20,730 nt of DNA from Planctomycetota bacterium (GTDB taxonomy: Bacteria; Planctomycetota; SBBH01; JAHFOU01), in assembly GCA_023261525.1 (NCBI GenBank), contig JAHFOU010000005.1:1-20730 (forward strand), in the 5' to 3' direction. Below are positions 1 through 7,485 of this stretch, piece by piece; positions within the stretch are counted from its first letter, which is position 1, and every line of letters begins with the position of its first letter. The position numbers and the translations under genes were made by a program. The notes under the pieces were generated by a model. It searched no databases, was not told the DNA's origin, and saw nothing but the letters and a program-made list of their open reading frames with translations.

Positions 1-369
1 GCCGAAGGCCGAGACCGAGGCGTCGAAGGAGGCGTTCGGGAAGGGCAGGGCGAGGGCATCGCCCAGCGCCGTCCGCGCCACGCCCTTGGCCCGGGCCCTC
101 GCCAGCATGGGGGCGCTGAAGTCGCAGGCGACGGGTCTGGCGCCTTTCTTCCCGAAAGCCAGGGAGAGGTCCCCGGTCCCGGCGCAGACGTCGAGGAGGG
201 TGGCGCCCGCCGGCAGGGACATCTCCGTCACCATGCGGCGGCGCCAGAGGAGGTCGAGGCCCCCGGAGAGGACGTGGTTCAGGGCGTCGTAGCGCGGGGC
301 GATGGCGTCGAACATCCCCCGCACGTCGGAGGGGGCGCGCTCGGTCGGGGAGGGAGCCAGGCCCGTCAT
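1..369 (-). CDS. ubiE: demethylmenaquinone / ubiquinone C-methyltransferase UbiE-MenG (5' part only)
   Basis: The first 123 codons are present; the gene runs off the left edge. The product is a class I SAM-dependent methyltransferase that would methylate the quinone ring in the last step of menaquinone (or a C-methylation of ubiquinone) synthesis. Visible: the family N-terminus MFDAIAPRYDALNHVLS (residues 19-35), the SAM-binding motif I LLDVCAGTGDLS (58-69), the acidic residue of motif II in CDFSAPML (82-89) and GDALALPFPNASFD (103-116), all typical of UbiE. The ATG at 369 has no Shine-Dalgarno but follows a TATCAT hexamer by 6 bases. It lies 17 bases after the UbiD-family gene, so the pair probably serves one quinone pathway. 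MenG versus UbiE substrate cannot be told from this fragment. Confidence 0.92.
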   Translation of the reverse strand, partial: MTGLAPSPTERAPSDVRGMFDAIAPRYDALNHVLSGGLDLLWRRRMVTEMSLPAGATLLDVCAGTGDLSLAFGKKGARPVACDFSAPMLARARAKGVARTALGDALALPFPNASFDASVSAFG

Positions 370-375
370 GCGGGC

Positions 376-381
376 ATGATA
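376..381 (-). promoter_or_regulatory. -10-like hexamer TATCAT directly before ubiE
   Basis: Minus-strand TATCAT ends 6 bases before the ubiE ATG, a distance at which transcription would start on or next to the start codon. No clear -35 is visible 16-18 bases upstream, and the site lies in the short ubiD-ubiE gap, so it may only supplement read-through. Confidence 0.35.
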
Positions 382-386
382 GCCCC

Positions 387-1826
387 TTAGAGCCCGAATT
401 CCTTCCAGCGGTCCGACACGCGCCTGCGGATCGTCTCGTCCATGGCGATCTCCTCGGGCCATTCCCGGGTATAGCCCTCGGAGGCCAGCTTGCGCGTGGC
501 GTCGATCCCGACCTTGGAGCCCCAGTTGGGCATGGGCGAGGCATGGTCCAGGGAGTCCACCGGGCCCTCCGCGAACATGAAATCCCGCTTGGGATCGATG
601 GCGGAGAAGGCCTTCCAGGCCACCTCCTTCAGGTCGTGCACGTTCACGTCGTGGTCCACGATGACCACCGTCTTCGTGAACATGAGCTGGCCCAGGCCCC
701 AGACCGCGCTCATCACCTTGCGGGCATGCTGGGGATAGCGCTTCTTGATCGAGATGATCGCCAAATTATGGAAGACCCCCTCGAAGGGCAGGTTCATGTC
801 CACGATCTCGGGCAGGACTTGCCTGACGAGCGGCAGGAAGATGCGCTCCGTGGCCTTGCCCAGATAGTCGTCCTCCTTGGGCGGGGCGCCGACGACGATG
901 GTGGGATAAACGGGGTTCCTGCGGTGGGTCATCCCCGTCAGGTGGAAGACCGGATAGAGGTCGGCGGCCGAGTAGTAGCCGTTGTGGTCCCCGAAGGGAC
1001 CTTCCGTCTTCAGTTCGGAAGGATCCACGTACCCCTCCAGCACGAACTCCGCGTCGGCGGGGACCTCCAGGTCCACGGTCTTGCACCTCACCAGCTCCAC
1101 GGGCTTCTTGCGCAGGAAGCCGGCGAAGAGCATCTCGTCCACCTGAGGCGGGAGCGGGGCCGTGGCGGTATAGGGTAGGCAGGGATCCCCCCCCAGGACG
1201 ATGGCCACCTCGATCCTCCTCCCCTTCGCCTTGGCCTCCGCGGCATGGCGGGCGCCGTCCTTGTGGATCTGCCAGTGCATCATGGCCGTTCTGGCATCCA
1301 CGACCTGGATGCGGTACATCCCGACGTTGCGGTTCCCCGTGGAGGGGTCCTTCGTGAACACCATGGGCAGGGTGATGTAGCGCCCGGCGTCCTTGGGCCA
1401 GCACTGGAGGATGGGCAGGAGATCGAAGGACGGCTCGTTGACGACCACCTCCTGGCAGATCCCGGAGCCGACGGACTTCGGGGCCCAGGAGCCCATGTCC
1501 AGGAGCGTGGGGAGCATCTTCAGCTTCTCGAGCATTCCGGACGGAGGCTTCATCTGGAGCAGGGCCTGGACCTGGGCGGCGATCTCCTCGACGTCCTCGA
1601 CGCCCAGGGCCCAGGCCATGCGCTTCATGGAGCCGTAGGTGTTGATGGCGACGGGGAAGGGCGAGCCCTTGACCTTCTCGAAGAGGACGGCGGGGCCGCC
1701 CTTCCGCACGAGGCGGTCGGCGATCTCGGTGATCTCGAGCTTGGGGTCGACCTCGGCCTTGACCCGCTTCAGTTCCCCGGCGGACTCGAGCCGGGAGAGG
1801 AAGTGCTGGAAGTGGTCGTAGGGCAT
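387..1826 (-). CDS. ubiD: UbiD-family prenylated-FMN-dependent decarboxylase
   Basis: 479 aa, close to the usual length of UbiD (about 490). UbiD enzymes decarboxylate aromatic or polyprenyl-aromatic acids with prenylated FMN made by UbiX, and act in ubiquinone or in menaquinone (including futalosine-type) synthesis. Visible: N-terminus MPYDHFQHFLSRLESAGELK, matching the start of E. coli UbiD; cofactor/metal segment NRNVGMYRIQ (165-174) containing a conserved Arg; and the region VLEGYV...TEGPFGDHNGYY (262-285) with the conserved acidic residues (about E264 and E275) of the catalytic E-R-E network. The ATG at 1826 is chosen because it gives the canonical N-terminus. A TTG at 1862 would add 12 unrelated residues and overlaps the predicted -35. 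Adjacent ubiE supports a quinone role; the exact substrate is inferred. Confidence 0.9.
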   Translation of the reverse strand: MPYDHFQHFLSRLESAGELKRVKAEVDPKLEITEIADRLVRKGGPAVLFEKVKGSPFPVAINTYGSMKRMAWALGVEDVEEIAAQVQALLQMKPPSGMLEKLKMLPTLLDMGSWAPKSVGSGICQEVVVNEPSFDLLPILQCWPKDAGRYITLPMVFTKDPSTGNRNVGMYRIQVVDARTAMMHWQIHKDGARHAAEAKAKGRRIEVAIVLGGDPCLPYTATAPLPPQVDEMLFAGFLRKKPVELVRCKTVDLEVPADAEFVLEGYVDPSELKTEGPFGDHNGYYSAADLYPVFHLTGMTHRRNPVYPTIVVGAPPKEDDYLGKATERIFLPLVRQVLPEIVDMNLPFEGVFHNLAIISIKKRYPQHARKVMSAVWGLGQLMFTKTVVIVDHDVNVHDLKEVAWKAFSAIDPKRDFMFAEGPVDSLDHASPMPNWGSKVGIDATRKLASEGYTREWPEEIAMDETIRRRVSDRWKEFGL

Positions 1827-1833
1827 GGCGGGG

Positions 1834-1862
1834 AGGCTAGCGGCAGGGCGCCGGATTCGCAA
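1834..1862 (-). promoter_or_regulatory. sigma70-like promoter of ubiD
   Basis: On the minus strand TTGCGA (1862-1857) is separated by 17 bases from TAGCCT (1839-1834), and only 7 bases separate this -10 from the ATG at 1826. The spacing is canonical. The start site would fall at or next to the ATG, giving a leaderless message, which fits the absence of a Shine-Dalgarno. Confidence 0.5.
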
Positions 1863-1930
1863 GATCGGATCATGGCCTGGGCTTGCCCGCCCTCGCCGGC
1901 GCAGGCATCATGGGCGGCGCATCCCCGGAA

Positions 1931-1939
1931 GAAGGAGGA
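1931..1939 (+). promoter_or_regulatory. strong ribosome binding site of the VOC gene
   Basis: GAAGGAGGA lies 4 bases before ATG 1944 and fixes that start. It contrasts with the genes in this window that have no Shine-Dalgarno. Confidence 0.75.
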
Positions 1940-1943
1940 CTTC

Positions 1944-2276
1944 ATGGTCAGTGTGGACAAGGTCGTCATCGCCGTCGGCAAGCCGGAGGCGATGGCGAAG
2001 TTCTACACCGAGGTGTTCGGCGCCAAGCTCCAGGGCATGGCGATGCAGGGCACCACCCTCTACAGCGGCACGCTTGGGAACCTGGAGCTCGTCCTGTGCC
2101 CGAAGGAGATCGCCGGGATCCAGGCCGACCAGAACACCATCCAGCTCCGCTTCGTGGTCCACGACGTCGCCAAGACGATGGAGGCTGCCGTCAAGGCGGG
2201 CGGGCAGAAGATCGACGCAGGGTCCATCCGCGATCCGGACGGGAACTCCATGGAGCTGATCCGGAAGGGGTCCTAG
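1944..2276 (+). CDS. VOC-fold (glyoxalase/bleomycin-resistance-like) protein
   Basis: 110 aa, a single vicinal-oxygen-chelate module. Visible: the first beta-alpha unit KVVIAVGKPEAMAKFYTEVFGAKL (the FYTEVFG element is typical of the family, here residues 21-27) and the final DPDGNSMELI strand near the C-terminus, with the usual Glu metal-ligand position in MELI. VOC proteins include glyoxalase I, extradiol dioxygenases, epimerases and resistance proteins; nothing here decides between them. The start is set by a strong Shine-Dalgarno. It stands alone between the divergent ubiD and the convergent phosphodiesterase gene, with which it shares stop-codon bases (CTAG). Function beyond the fold is not assignable. 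Confidence 0.85.
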   Translation: MVSVDKVVIAVGKPEAMAKFYTEVFGAKLQGMAMQGTTLYSGTLGNLELVLCPKEIAGIQADQNTIQLRFVVHDVAKTMEAAVKAGGQKIDAGSIRDPDGNSMELIRKGS

Positions 2277-2968
2277 CCCAGGAGGCGACGCATCGGCCCC
2301 GGGTAATTCGTGATGACGCCGTCCACGCCGAGCCTGGCCAGGCGCAGGGCCTCCTTGGGGGCGTTCACCGTCCAGGGATAGACCGAGAGCTTCATCGACT
2401 TAGCCTTCTTCATGAAGGCCTTGTCCACCAGACGTGAGCGGGGATCGATGGCCGCACAGCCCAGCCGCTTGGCCCGTGCCAGGTCGGAAGCCTTCTCCGC
2501 GGTGAACGCCGTCCTCACCCAGGGGAAGCGGCGCCGGACCGAGGTCAGGAAGCCGTCGTATTCCGAGGCCACCAGAACCGGCAGGCTTCTCAGGATGGGC
2601 TCGTACCGCCCGATCCAGGAGGGATCCCGATCCTTGGTATCCAGGATGAGGAGCTTCTGACGGCATCCCATCGCCAGGATCTCCTCCAGCGTGAGGATGC
2701 GCTGGCGTCGAAACGGCGCGTCAAACCAGGAGCCCGCGTCCAGCTTCCGGACCTGGGCCATCGTCATGGATCTCACCAGGCCCGAGCCGTCCGTGGTCCG
2801 GTCCACCGTGGCGTCGTGCAGGATGGCCACGCGGCCGTCCTTCGTCAGGCGGAGGTCGAATTCCAGCCCCTCACAACCGGACGCCAGCGCCTTGCGGAAC
2901 GCGGCGGGCGTGTTCTCCGGCGCCGCACCCGAGAAGCCCCGGTGGGCGATCACGAGGGGCTTCCTCAT
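2273..2968 (-). CDS. ugpQ: glycerophosphodiester phosphodiesterase (GDPD family)
   Basis: 231 aa, typical of cytoplasmic UgpQ-like enzymes, which hydrolyse glycerophosphodiesters to glycerol-3-phosphate plus an alcohol. Visible: the N-terminal signature AHRGFSGAAPENTPAAF (8-24) with H9, R10 and E18; EFDLRLTKDG (36-45) with the metal ligands E36 and D38; and ILHDATVDRTTDGSG (49 on) with the catalytic His51. The C-terminal VYPWTVNAPKEALRLARLGVDG and ITNYPG are standard for the family. No signal peptide, so cytoplasmic. Its ATG overlaps the stop of the lipoprotein gene by four bases (ATGA), so it is translationally coupled and third in the isocitrate dehydrogenase unit. The gene symbol follows the family and is not proof of an ugp transport system. 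Confidence 0.92.
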   Translation of the reverse strand: MRKPLVIAHRGFSGAAPENTPAAFRKALASGCEGLEFDLRLTKDGRVAILHDATVDRTTDGSGLVRSMTMAQVRKLDAGSWFDAPFRRQRILTLEEILAMGCRQKLLILDTKDRDPSWIGRYEPILRSLPVLVASEYDGFLTSVRRRFPWVRTAFTAEKASDLARAKRLGCAAIDPRSRLVDKAFMKKAKSMKLSVYPWTVNAPKEALRLARLGVDGVITNYPGPMRRLLG

Positions 2969-3423
2969 TTCGCAGGCTTCTCCCCCGCCGTCGGGTCCAG
3001 CGCCAGCCAGCGCGTGCGGGCCGCCTCGGCCTCGCGCTTCAGGGAGCCTTCCCGCACCCAGGCCACCGGCATCGTGAAGACCGTCCTCAGGGCCTTGAGG
3101 GGAGCCACCACCAGGAGGTCGGCCGTGAAGGCCAGCCCCCCCAGGCAGCAGGTCCCCGTCCCGGCGTTCTCCGGGCTCACGCCGGCCTGGACCCGCTTCG
3201 AGAGGGGAAGGGGTGAAGACTGGGCCACCAGGGTCTCGGCCAGCCGGGCGCAGACCGCATAGAGGCCCTGGGGAAAGCGGGGATCCTTCGGGTGCTCCCG
3301 CGCCTCGGCCTGAAGCGCCAGCCTCTCCCGCTCCAGCCCGCGGTCGGGATGGTAGTAGGGGAAGCAGCCCGCCAGGAGCAGGGGCAGGAGGACGACCAGC
3401 CTGCGCGCCGGCAGGCCGGCCAT
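2965..3423 (-). CDS. small predicted lipoprotein of unknown function
   Basis: 152 aa, not recognised. It begins with a lipoprotein signal: two Arg, a hydrophobic stretch (9-18) and the lipobox LLAGC with Cys20 as the likely lipidated residue. The mature part starts FPYYHPDRG, is rich in Glu/Ala/Arg, and has a central apolar segment around residues 95-120 that contains adjacent cysteines (GTCCLGG) followed by LAFTADLLVVAPLKALRTVF. That segment resembles the short glycine/leucine-rich core of YceK-like envelope lipoproteins, but this likeness is weak. The start overlaps the isocitrate dehydrogenase stop by one base (TGATG) and the end overlaps the phosphodiesterase start (ATGA), so it is co-translated with both. 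Confidence 0.75.
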   Translation of the reverse strand: MAGLPARRLVVLLPLLLAGCFPYYHPDRGLERERLALQAEAREHPKDPRFPQGLYAVCARLAETLVAQSSPLPLSKRVQAGVSPENAGTGTCCLGGLAFTADLLVVAPLKALRTVFTMPVAWVREGSLKREAEAARTRWLALDPTAGEKPAK

Positions 3424-4514
3424 CAGCGGCCCTTCTGGAGGCGCTTCACCACCGCGGCAGCGTATTCCTTGGTCCCGACCGCCGAGGGGTCGTCCTTGGA
3501 GGGCTTGAGGTCGTAGGTGACGTCCTTGCCCTCCTTGATCACGGCGGCCACGGCGGCCTCGAGGCGCTCCGAGGCCTCCTTCTCCCCCAGGTGCTCCAGC
3601 ATGAGCACGCCGGAGAGGATGACGGCCGTGGGATTGATCTTGTTCAGGCCCTTGTACTTGGGGGCCGAGCCGTGGGTGGCCTCGAACAGGGCCGTGCCGC
3701 CCAGGCCGAGGTTGGCCCCGGGGGCGATGCCCAGGCCGCCGATCAGGCCCGCGCAGAGGTCGCTCACGATGTCCCCGTACAGGTTGGGCAGGACCAGGAC
3801 GTCGTACATCTCGGGGAACTGCACCAGCTGCATGCACATGTTGTCCACGATGCGGTCCTCGAAGGCGATGTCGGGGTAGCGCTTAGCCACCTCGCGGGCG
3901 GTCGCCAGGAAGAGCCCGTCGGTGAACTTCATGATGTTGGCCTTGTGGACGGCAGTGACCTTCTTGCGCTTGTACTTGCGGGCGTACTCGAAGGCGCAGG
4001 TCACGATGCGGTCGGTCCCGGAGACGGAGATGGGCTTGATCGAGAGCCCGGAGTCGGGGCGGATCTTCTTCTTCGCGGCCTTGGAGATCTCATCGATGAA
4101 GCGCACGGCGTCCGGCGTGCCCTTCTCGAACTCGATGCCGGCATAGAGGTCCTCGGTGTTCTCGCGCACGATGACGAGGTCGATGTTCTGGTAGCGGCTG
4201 CGGACGCCGGGGTAGGTCTTGCAAGGGCGCACGCAGGCGAAGAGGTCCAGGGACTGGCGCAGGGCCACGTTCACGGAGCGGAAGCCCGAGCCCACGGGTG
4301 TGGTGATGGGCCCCTTGAGGGCGACCTTGTTCTTGCGGATGGACTCGATAACCTGGTCGGGCAGGGGCGTGCCCTTGGCGGCCATGACGTCGGCCCCGGC
4401 CTGCTGGACGTCCCAGTCGATCTTCACGCCGGTGGCCTCGATGCACTTCAGGGCGGCCTCGCAGATCTCGGGGCCGGTGCCGTCTCCGGGAATCAGGGTG
4501 ACGTTGTGCGCCAT
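3423..4514 (-). CDS. icd: isocitrate dehydrogenase, probably NADP-type
   Basis: 363 aa, a compact isocitrate/isopropylmalate dehydrogenase. It oxidises isocitrate to 2-oxoglutarate in the TCA cycle. Visible: start LIPGDGTGPE (7-16), substrate loop SVNVALRQ (80-87), RENTEDLYAGIE (117-128), catalytic Lys in VHKANIMK (189-196), metal-binding Asp residues in YGDIVSD (246-252), and EATHGSAPKYKG (278-289). Length and overall style resemble NAD-dependent enzymes, but Lys286-Tyr287 match the K344-Y345 pair that gives E. coli Icd its NADP specificity, where NAD enzymes have Asp-Ile. The start at 4514 gives the family N-terminus and has GGAG about 11 bases upstream. First gene of a three-gene unit with the lipoprotein and phosphodiesterase. 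Confidence 0.92.
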   Translation of the reverse strand: MAHNVTLIPGDGTGPEICEAALKCIEATGVKIDWDVQQAGADVMAAKGTPLPDQVIESIRKNKVALKGPITTPVGSGFRSVNVALRQSLDLFACVRPCKTYPGVRSRYQNIDLVIVRENTEDLYAGIEFEKGTPDAVRFIDEISKAAKKKIRPDSGLSIKPISVSGTDRIVTCAFEYARKYKRKKVTAVHKANIMKFTDGLFLATAREVAKRYPDIAFEDRIVDNMCMQLVQFPEMYDVLVLPNLYGDIVSDLCAGLIGGLGIAPGANLGLGGTALFEATHGSAPKYKGLNKINPTAVILSGVLMLEHLGEKEASERLEAAVAAVIKEGKDVTYDLKPSKDDPSAVGTKEYAAAVVKRLQKGR

Positions 4515-4545
4515 GGGCTTGGGGTCTCCGAAGGGTTGGGCGGGG

Positions 4546-4558
4546 ATTCTACTATACT
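4546..4558. promoter_or_regulatory. overlapping divergent -10 elements between icd and the first SDR gene
   Basis: The stretch ATTCTACTATACT carries TATACT on the plus strand (4553-4558, 11 bases before ATG 4570) and TATAGT/TAGAAT on the minus strand (4557-4546, upstream of icd). It is an AT-rich island in a GC-rich 55-base gap. No convincing -35 is seen on either strand, so promoter activity is inferred from the -10 matches and position only. Confidence 0.4.
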
Positions 4559-4569
4559 CTCCCCCCTCC

Positions 4570-5484
4570 ATGCGCATCCTCGTCACCGGCGCCGCGGGCT
4601 TCGCGGGCCGCCACCTGATCCGGGAGCTGGTCCGCCGCAGGGGGACCGTCCACGCCCTGGTCCGCCGGGCCGATCAGGCCCGCGCCCTGAGAGCCCTGGG
4701 CGCGACGCCTATCCTGGGGGATGTCACCCGGCCGGCCGACCTCCGCCGCGCGGTGCGCAGGGCCCGCCCGGATGCCGCGGCCCATCTGGCCTCCCTGGCC
4801 TTCGTCCCGGATGCGGAGAAGGATCCGGCACGGGCCCGCCGTGTCATCGTGGGCGGGACCGAGAACCTGATGAGGGCCCTGCCCCCCTCCTGCCGTGTCC
4901 TCCTCGTGAGCTCGGGCATGGTCTATGGCCCGACGGGGCGGCGCCTGCCTGCCGAGTCCACCGCCCCGGCCCCCGCAAGCCCCTACGCGGCTTTGAAGCT
5001 CGAGGCCGAGATCCGTGCCCTGGCCCTGAGGCCGGACGTCCTCATCGCCCGGCCCTTCAACCATGCCGGCCCCGGCCAGGACCCCCGTTTCGTCGTTGCC
5101 GACTTCGCCCGCCAGATCGCCCGCATCGAGGCCGGCCTCCAGCTCCCCCGGATGATCGTGGGCGACCTGAGGTCCCGCCGGAGCTTCCTCGACGTCCGCG
5201 ACGTGGCAAGGGCCTATGTCCTCCTGCTGGCCAAGGGCCGCCCCGGAACCGTCTACAACGTGGCCGGGGCCGAGGCCTCCATCCGGGGCATCCTCCTTTC
5301 CCTGAAGCGCCTGGCCCGCGTGAGGATCGCCGTCGTATCCCACGCCTCCAAACGCCGGGGCACCTCCCGCTTCGCCGGCTCGGCCGCCCGCCTGAGGCGG
5401 GAAACCGGCTGGGCCCCCAAGATTCCCCTTTCCCGGACCCTGAGGGACGTGCTATCCGAGTGGCGCCACAAGGAGGAGGTCTAG
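4570..5484 (+). CDS. NAD(P)-dependent nucleotide-sugar reductase/epimerase (extended SDR)
   Basis: 304 aa. Extended short-chain dehydrogenase: Rossmann motif VTGAAGFAGRHL (5-16, G7xxG10xxG13), VSSGMVYGP (113-121), catalytic YAALK (Tyr139, Lys143), then ARPFNHAGPGQ, which is characteristic of GDP-4-dehydro-6-deoxy-mannose reductases (RMD) and close relatives. Later RSFLDVRDVARAY and YNVAG are usual for nucleotide-sugar SDRs. The likely role is a late step in making a deoxysugar nucleotide for surface polysaccharide; the RMD assignment is moderate and other 4-ketosugar reductases or epimerases are possible. No Shine-Dalgarno; a TATACT box lies 11 bases upstream. The stop is directly followed by the ATG of a second SDR enzyme. 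Confidence 0.88.
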   Translation: MRILVTGAAGFAGRHLIRELVRRRGTVHALVRRADQARALRALGATPILGDVTRPADLRRAVRRARPDAAAHLASLAFVPDAEKDPARARRVIVGGTENLMRALPPSCRVLLVSSGMVYGPTGRRLPAESTAPAPASPYAALKLEAEIRALALRPDVLIARPFNHAGPGQDPRFVVADFARQIARIEAGLQLPRMIVGDLRSRRSFLDVRDVARAYVLLLAKGRPGTVYNVAGAEASIRGILLSLKRLARVRIAVVSHASKRRGTSRFAGSAARLRRETGWAPKIPLSRTLRDVLSEWRHKEEV

Positions 5485-6492
5485 ATGCCGACATCCCTGG
5501 TCACCGGAGGCGCGGGCTTCATCGGGAGCCATGTGGCCGACAGCCTGCTGGCTTCCGGCCACAAGGTGGTCGTCCTGGACGACCTGAGCGGGGGCTTCCG
5601 CGAGAACGTCCCGGCCCAGGCGGAGTTCGCCCAGGCCTCCTGCACCGACGTGGACGCGGTGAACGCCCTCTTCGCCACGCACCGCTTCGACTTCGTCTAC
5701 CACCTGGGCGCCTATGCCGCCGAGGGCCTCAGCCATTTCATCCGACGGTTCAACTACACGAACAACGTGATCGGGAGCGTGAACCTGGTCAACGCCTCGG
5801 TGAACCACGGTGTGAAATGCTTCGTCTTCACCTCAAGCATCGCGGTCTACGGCCCGGGCCAGTCCCCCATGCGCGAGGACATGACGCCGGAACCGGAGGA
5901 CCCCTACGGCGTGGCGAAGTACGCGGTGGAGCTGGACCTGGCCGCGGCGCGGCGGATGTTCGGGCTGAACTCCGTCGTCTTCCGTCCCCACAACGTCTAC
6001 GGGGAGCGCCAGAACACGGCCGACCGCTACCGCAACGTGCTGGGGATCTTCATGAACCAGATCTTGAGCGGCGAGCCCTGCTCCATCTTCGGGGACGGGG
6101 AGCAGACGCGGGCCTTCACCTACATCTCGGACGTGGCGCCGGTCATCGCGCGGGCGCCCTCCGTGCCGGCGGCCCTGAACCAGGCCTTCAACATCGGGGC
6201 GGACAAGCCCTACACGGTGAACCGCCTGGCGGAAGTCGTGCAGGAAGCCATGGGAAAGAAGACCGGCGTGAAGCACCTGGAGGCCCGCAAGGAGGTCGTC
6301 CACGCCTTCTCGGACCACGCGAAGGTGGCGAAGGTCTTCGGGAAGTCGACGCCGGTCACCCTGGAAGAGGGCGTGGCCCGGATGGCGACATGGGTGAAGT
6401 CCGTCGGGCCGCGCAAGCCGACGGTGTTCGACGGGATCGAAGTGGAGAAGAACCTGCCCCCGTCCTGGCGGGCGGCGATGAAGAAGGGGTAG
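5485..6492 (+). CDS. NAD-dependent nucleotide-sugar epimerase (UDP-glucose 4-epimerase-like SDR)
   Basis: 335 aa. Extended SDR with VTGGAGFIGSHV (6-17), YHLGAYAAEGLSHF (72-85), FTSSIAVYGPG (115-125), catalytic Tyr141 and Lys145 in DPYGVAKYAVE, RPHNVYGERQN and FGDGEQTRAFTYISD, the usual NDP-sugar binding segments of GalE-like enzymes. The reaction is probably interconversion of UDP-hexoses for envelope polysaccharide; exact substrate unknown. The C-terminus continues past the usual fold with about 30 residues ending PPSWRAAMKKG. AAGGAGGAG about 7 bases before the ATG is a good ribosome site, and the ATG abuts the preceding TAG, so the two sugar enzymes are co-translated. Confidence 0.9.
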   Translation: MPTSLVTGGAGFIGSHVADSLLASGHKVVVLDDLSGGFRENVPAQAEFAQASCTDVDAVNALFATHRFDFVYHLGAYAAEGLSHFIRRFNYTNNVIGSVNLVNASVNHGVKCFVFTSSIAVYGPGQSPMREDMTPEPEDPYGVAKYAVELDLAAARRMFGLNSVVFRPHNVYGERQNTADRYRNVLGIFMNQILSGEPCSIFGDGEQTRAFTYISDVAPVIARAPSVPAALNQAFNIGADKPYTVNRLAEVVQEAMGKKTGVKHLEARKEVVHAFSDHAKVAKVFGKSTPVTLEEGVARMATWVKSVGPRKPTVFDGIEVEKNLPPSWRAAMKKG

Positions 6493-6496
6493 CGGG

Positions 6497-7024
6497 GTGT
6501 TCGGACTCAAACGCTCCGACCTCTGGCGTCTCCTGGGTCTCACCGTACTCGGAGTGATCTCCCTCGTGGTTTGCGTCGTCGCGCTGGACGCTTGGTGGGA
6601 TCCGTTCGGCCCTCTGACCACCACCGGTGTAGCACCGTGGCGACCGTTCGGACTCTCAGTTCCCGGACCCCGGTGGACACAGCCGGGGCTGGAGTTTCTG
6701 GCGATCTTCTGGCTGTCCTTTTTCCTGTCGGGAACGCTGGTTTTGTCGCTTGGCCCTACCGAAGGCAGGATCCGCTTCCGAAGTTTCGCTGCCGTTTGCC
6801 TCTGGCCCTCCCTGATCTGTACCCCCCTCGTTGTCGCCACCACTTGGTGGGGTTATATGCTTTCTTCGAAGGATCCCTTGTTCAAGCATTTCGATGTGAT
6901 CAACAGAGCCATGATGATCCTCACGTTCAGCGGCGTGACCGCCTGGCCCCTGACCTGGTCCCTCGACGCCGTCCGGCGCCGACGCCGCGCCCTGGACGCC
7001 GCAGGAAAGGAACCCCCAGCATGA
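6497..7024 (+). CDS. four-helix inner-membrane protein of unknown function
   Basis: 175 aa, not recognised. Four hydrophobic segments are visible at about 12-30, 66-86, 97-121 and 137-156, with a Trp/Pro-rich loop after the first and a basic tail (RRRRR near 159-164). The GTG start lies 4 bases after the epimerase stop, and the stop overlaps the next ATG as ATGA. Its third-position composition is visibly less GC-rich than its neighbours, with runs such as TTTTGTCG and TATATGC that are rare elsewhere in the window, so recent acquisition or relaxed codon selection is possible. Position after sugar enzymes hints at envelope work, but no motif supports a function. GTG is preferred over later starts because it places the first helix at the usual distance. 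Confidence 0.7.
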   Translation: MFGLKRSDLWRLLGLTVLGVISLVVCVVALDAWWDPFGPLTTTGVAPWRPFGLSVPGPRWTQPGLEFLAIFWLSFFLSGTLVLSLGPTEGRIRFRSFAAVCLWPSLICTPLVVATTWWGYMLSSKDPLFKHFDVINRAMMILTFSGVTAWPLTWSLDAVRRRRRALDAAGKEPPA

Positions 7025-7485
7025 AGAACATCCCCGCCCTGATCGAGGCCCTGGACGACGATGGCGAGAAGGGCCCCCGCCGGGCCCTCCGCGCGCTGGT
7101 CGCCCTCGGCCGACCGGCCCTCAAGCCCCTGCTGGAATCCGCGGCAGACCCCCGGATCCGCCTGAGGCGCTGGGCCCTGGAGGCCCTGGGGGAGATCGGC
7201 GGCCCCCAGACCCGCCTGGCCATCCGCAAGGGCACCCGGGATCCCGCCATGAGCGTGCGCTACCACGCGCTCCAGGCCCTGCGCAGGACTCGGGATCCCC
7301 AGGCCGTACCCCTCCTGATCCGCCTCCTGGAGGACCCCAGCGGGGGCATCCGCATCAACGCCGTGGATGCCCTGGCCGCGTTGAAGTCGAAGCGCGCCGT
7401 GCCGGCGCTAAGGAAGCGCCTGAAAGACCCCAAGGACTACGTGAGACGCCAGGCCCGCAAGGCCCTGGCCGCGCTGAAAGCCTAA
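7021..7485 (+). CDS. small HEAT-repeat protein
   Basis: 154 aa, built of about five alpha-helical HEAT/PBS-lyase-type repeats of about 31 residues. Repeated cores include RLRRWALEALGEIGGPQT (about 48-65), SVRYHALQALRRTRDPQAV, GIRINAVDALAALKSKRAV and YVRRQARKALAAL at the C-terminus. Such repeats form a solenoid used for protein binding; there is no catalytic motif. The ATG overlaps the stop of the membrane protein by four bases, so it may be a cytoplasmic partner of it. It ends in an interlocked stop (CTAA) with the convergent metallophosphoesterase gene. A second, much larger HEAT protein lies at 18573-20375; the two share only the repeat type. Confidence 0.85.
   Translation: MKNIPALIEALDDDGEKGPRRALRALVALGRPALKPLLESAADPRIRLRRWALEALGEIGGPQTRLAIRKGTRDPAMSVRYHALQALRRTRDPQAVPLLIRLLEDPSGGIRINAVDALAALKSKRAVPALRKRLKDPKDYVRRQARKALAALKA

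Noticed and set aside
1827..1862. TTG start at 1862 for the UbiD-family gene
   Set aside because: It would add 12 residues not found in the family and coincides with the predicted -35 element. ATG 1826 gives the canonical N-terminus.
3213..6557. A very long open frame on the plus strand across icd and both SDR genes
   Set aside because: It is a GC-rich shadow frame: low-complexity Gly/Arg/Pro/His composition, no family motifs, and it lies over three clearly recognised genes in other frames.
4570..7485. A complete polysaccharide biosynthesis cluster
   Set aside because: Only two nucleotide-sugar enzymes are present; no glycosyltransferase, flippase or polymerase is seen in the window.
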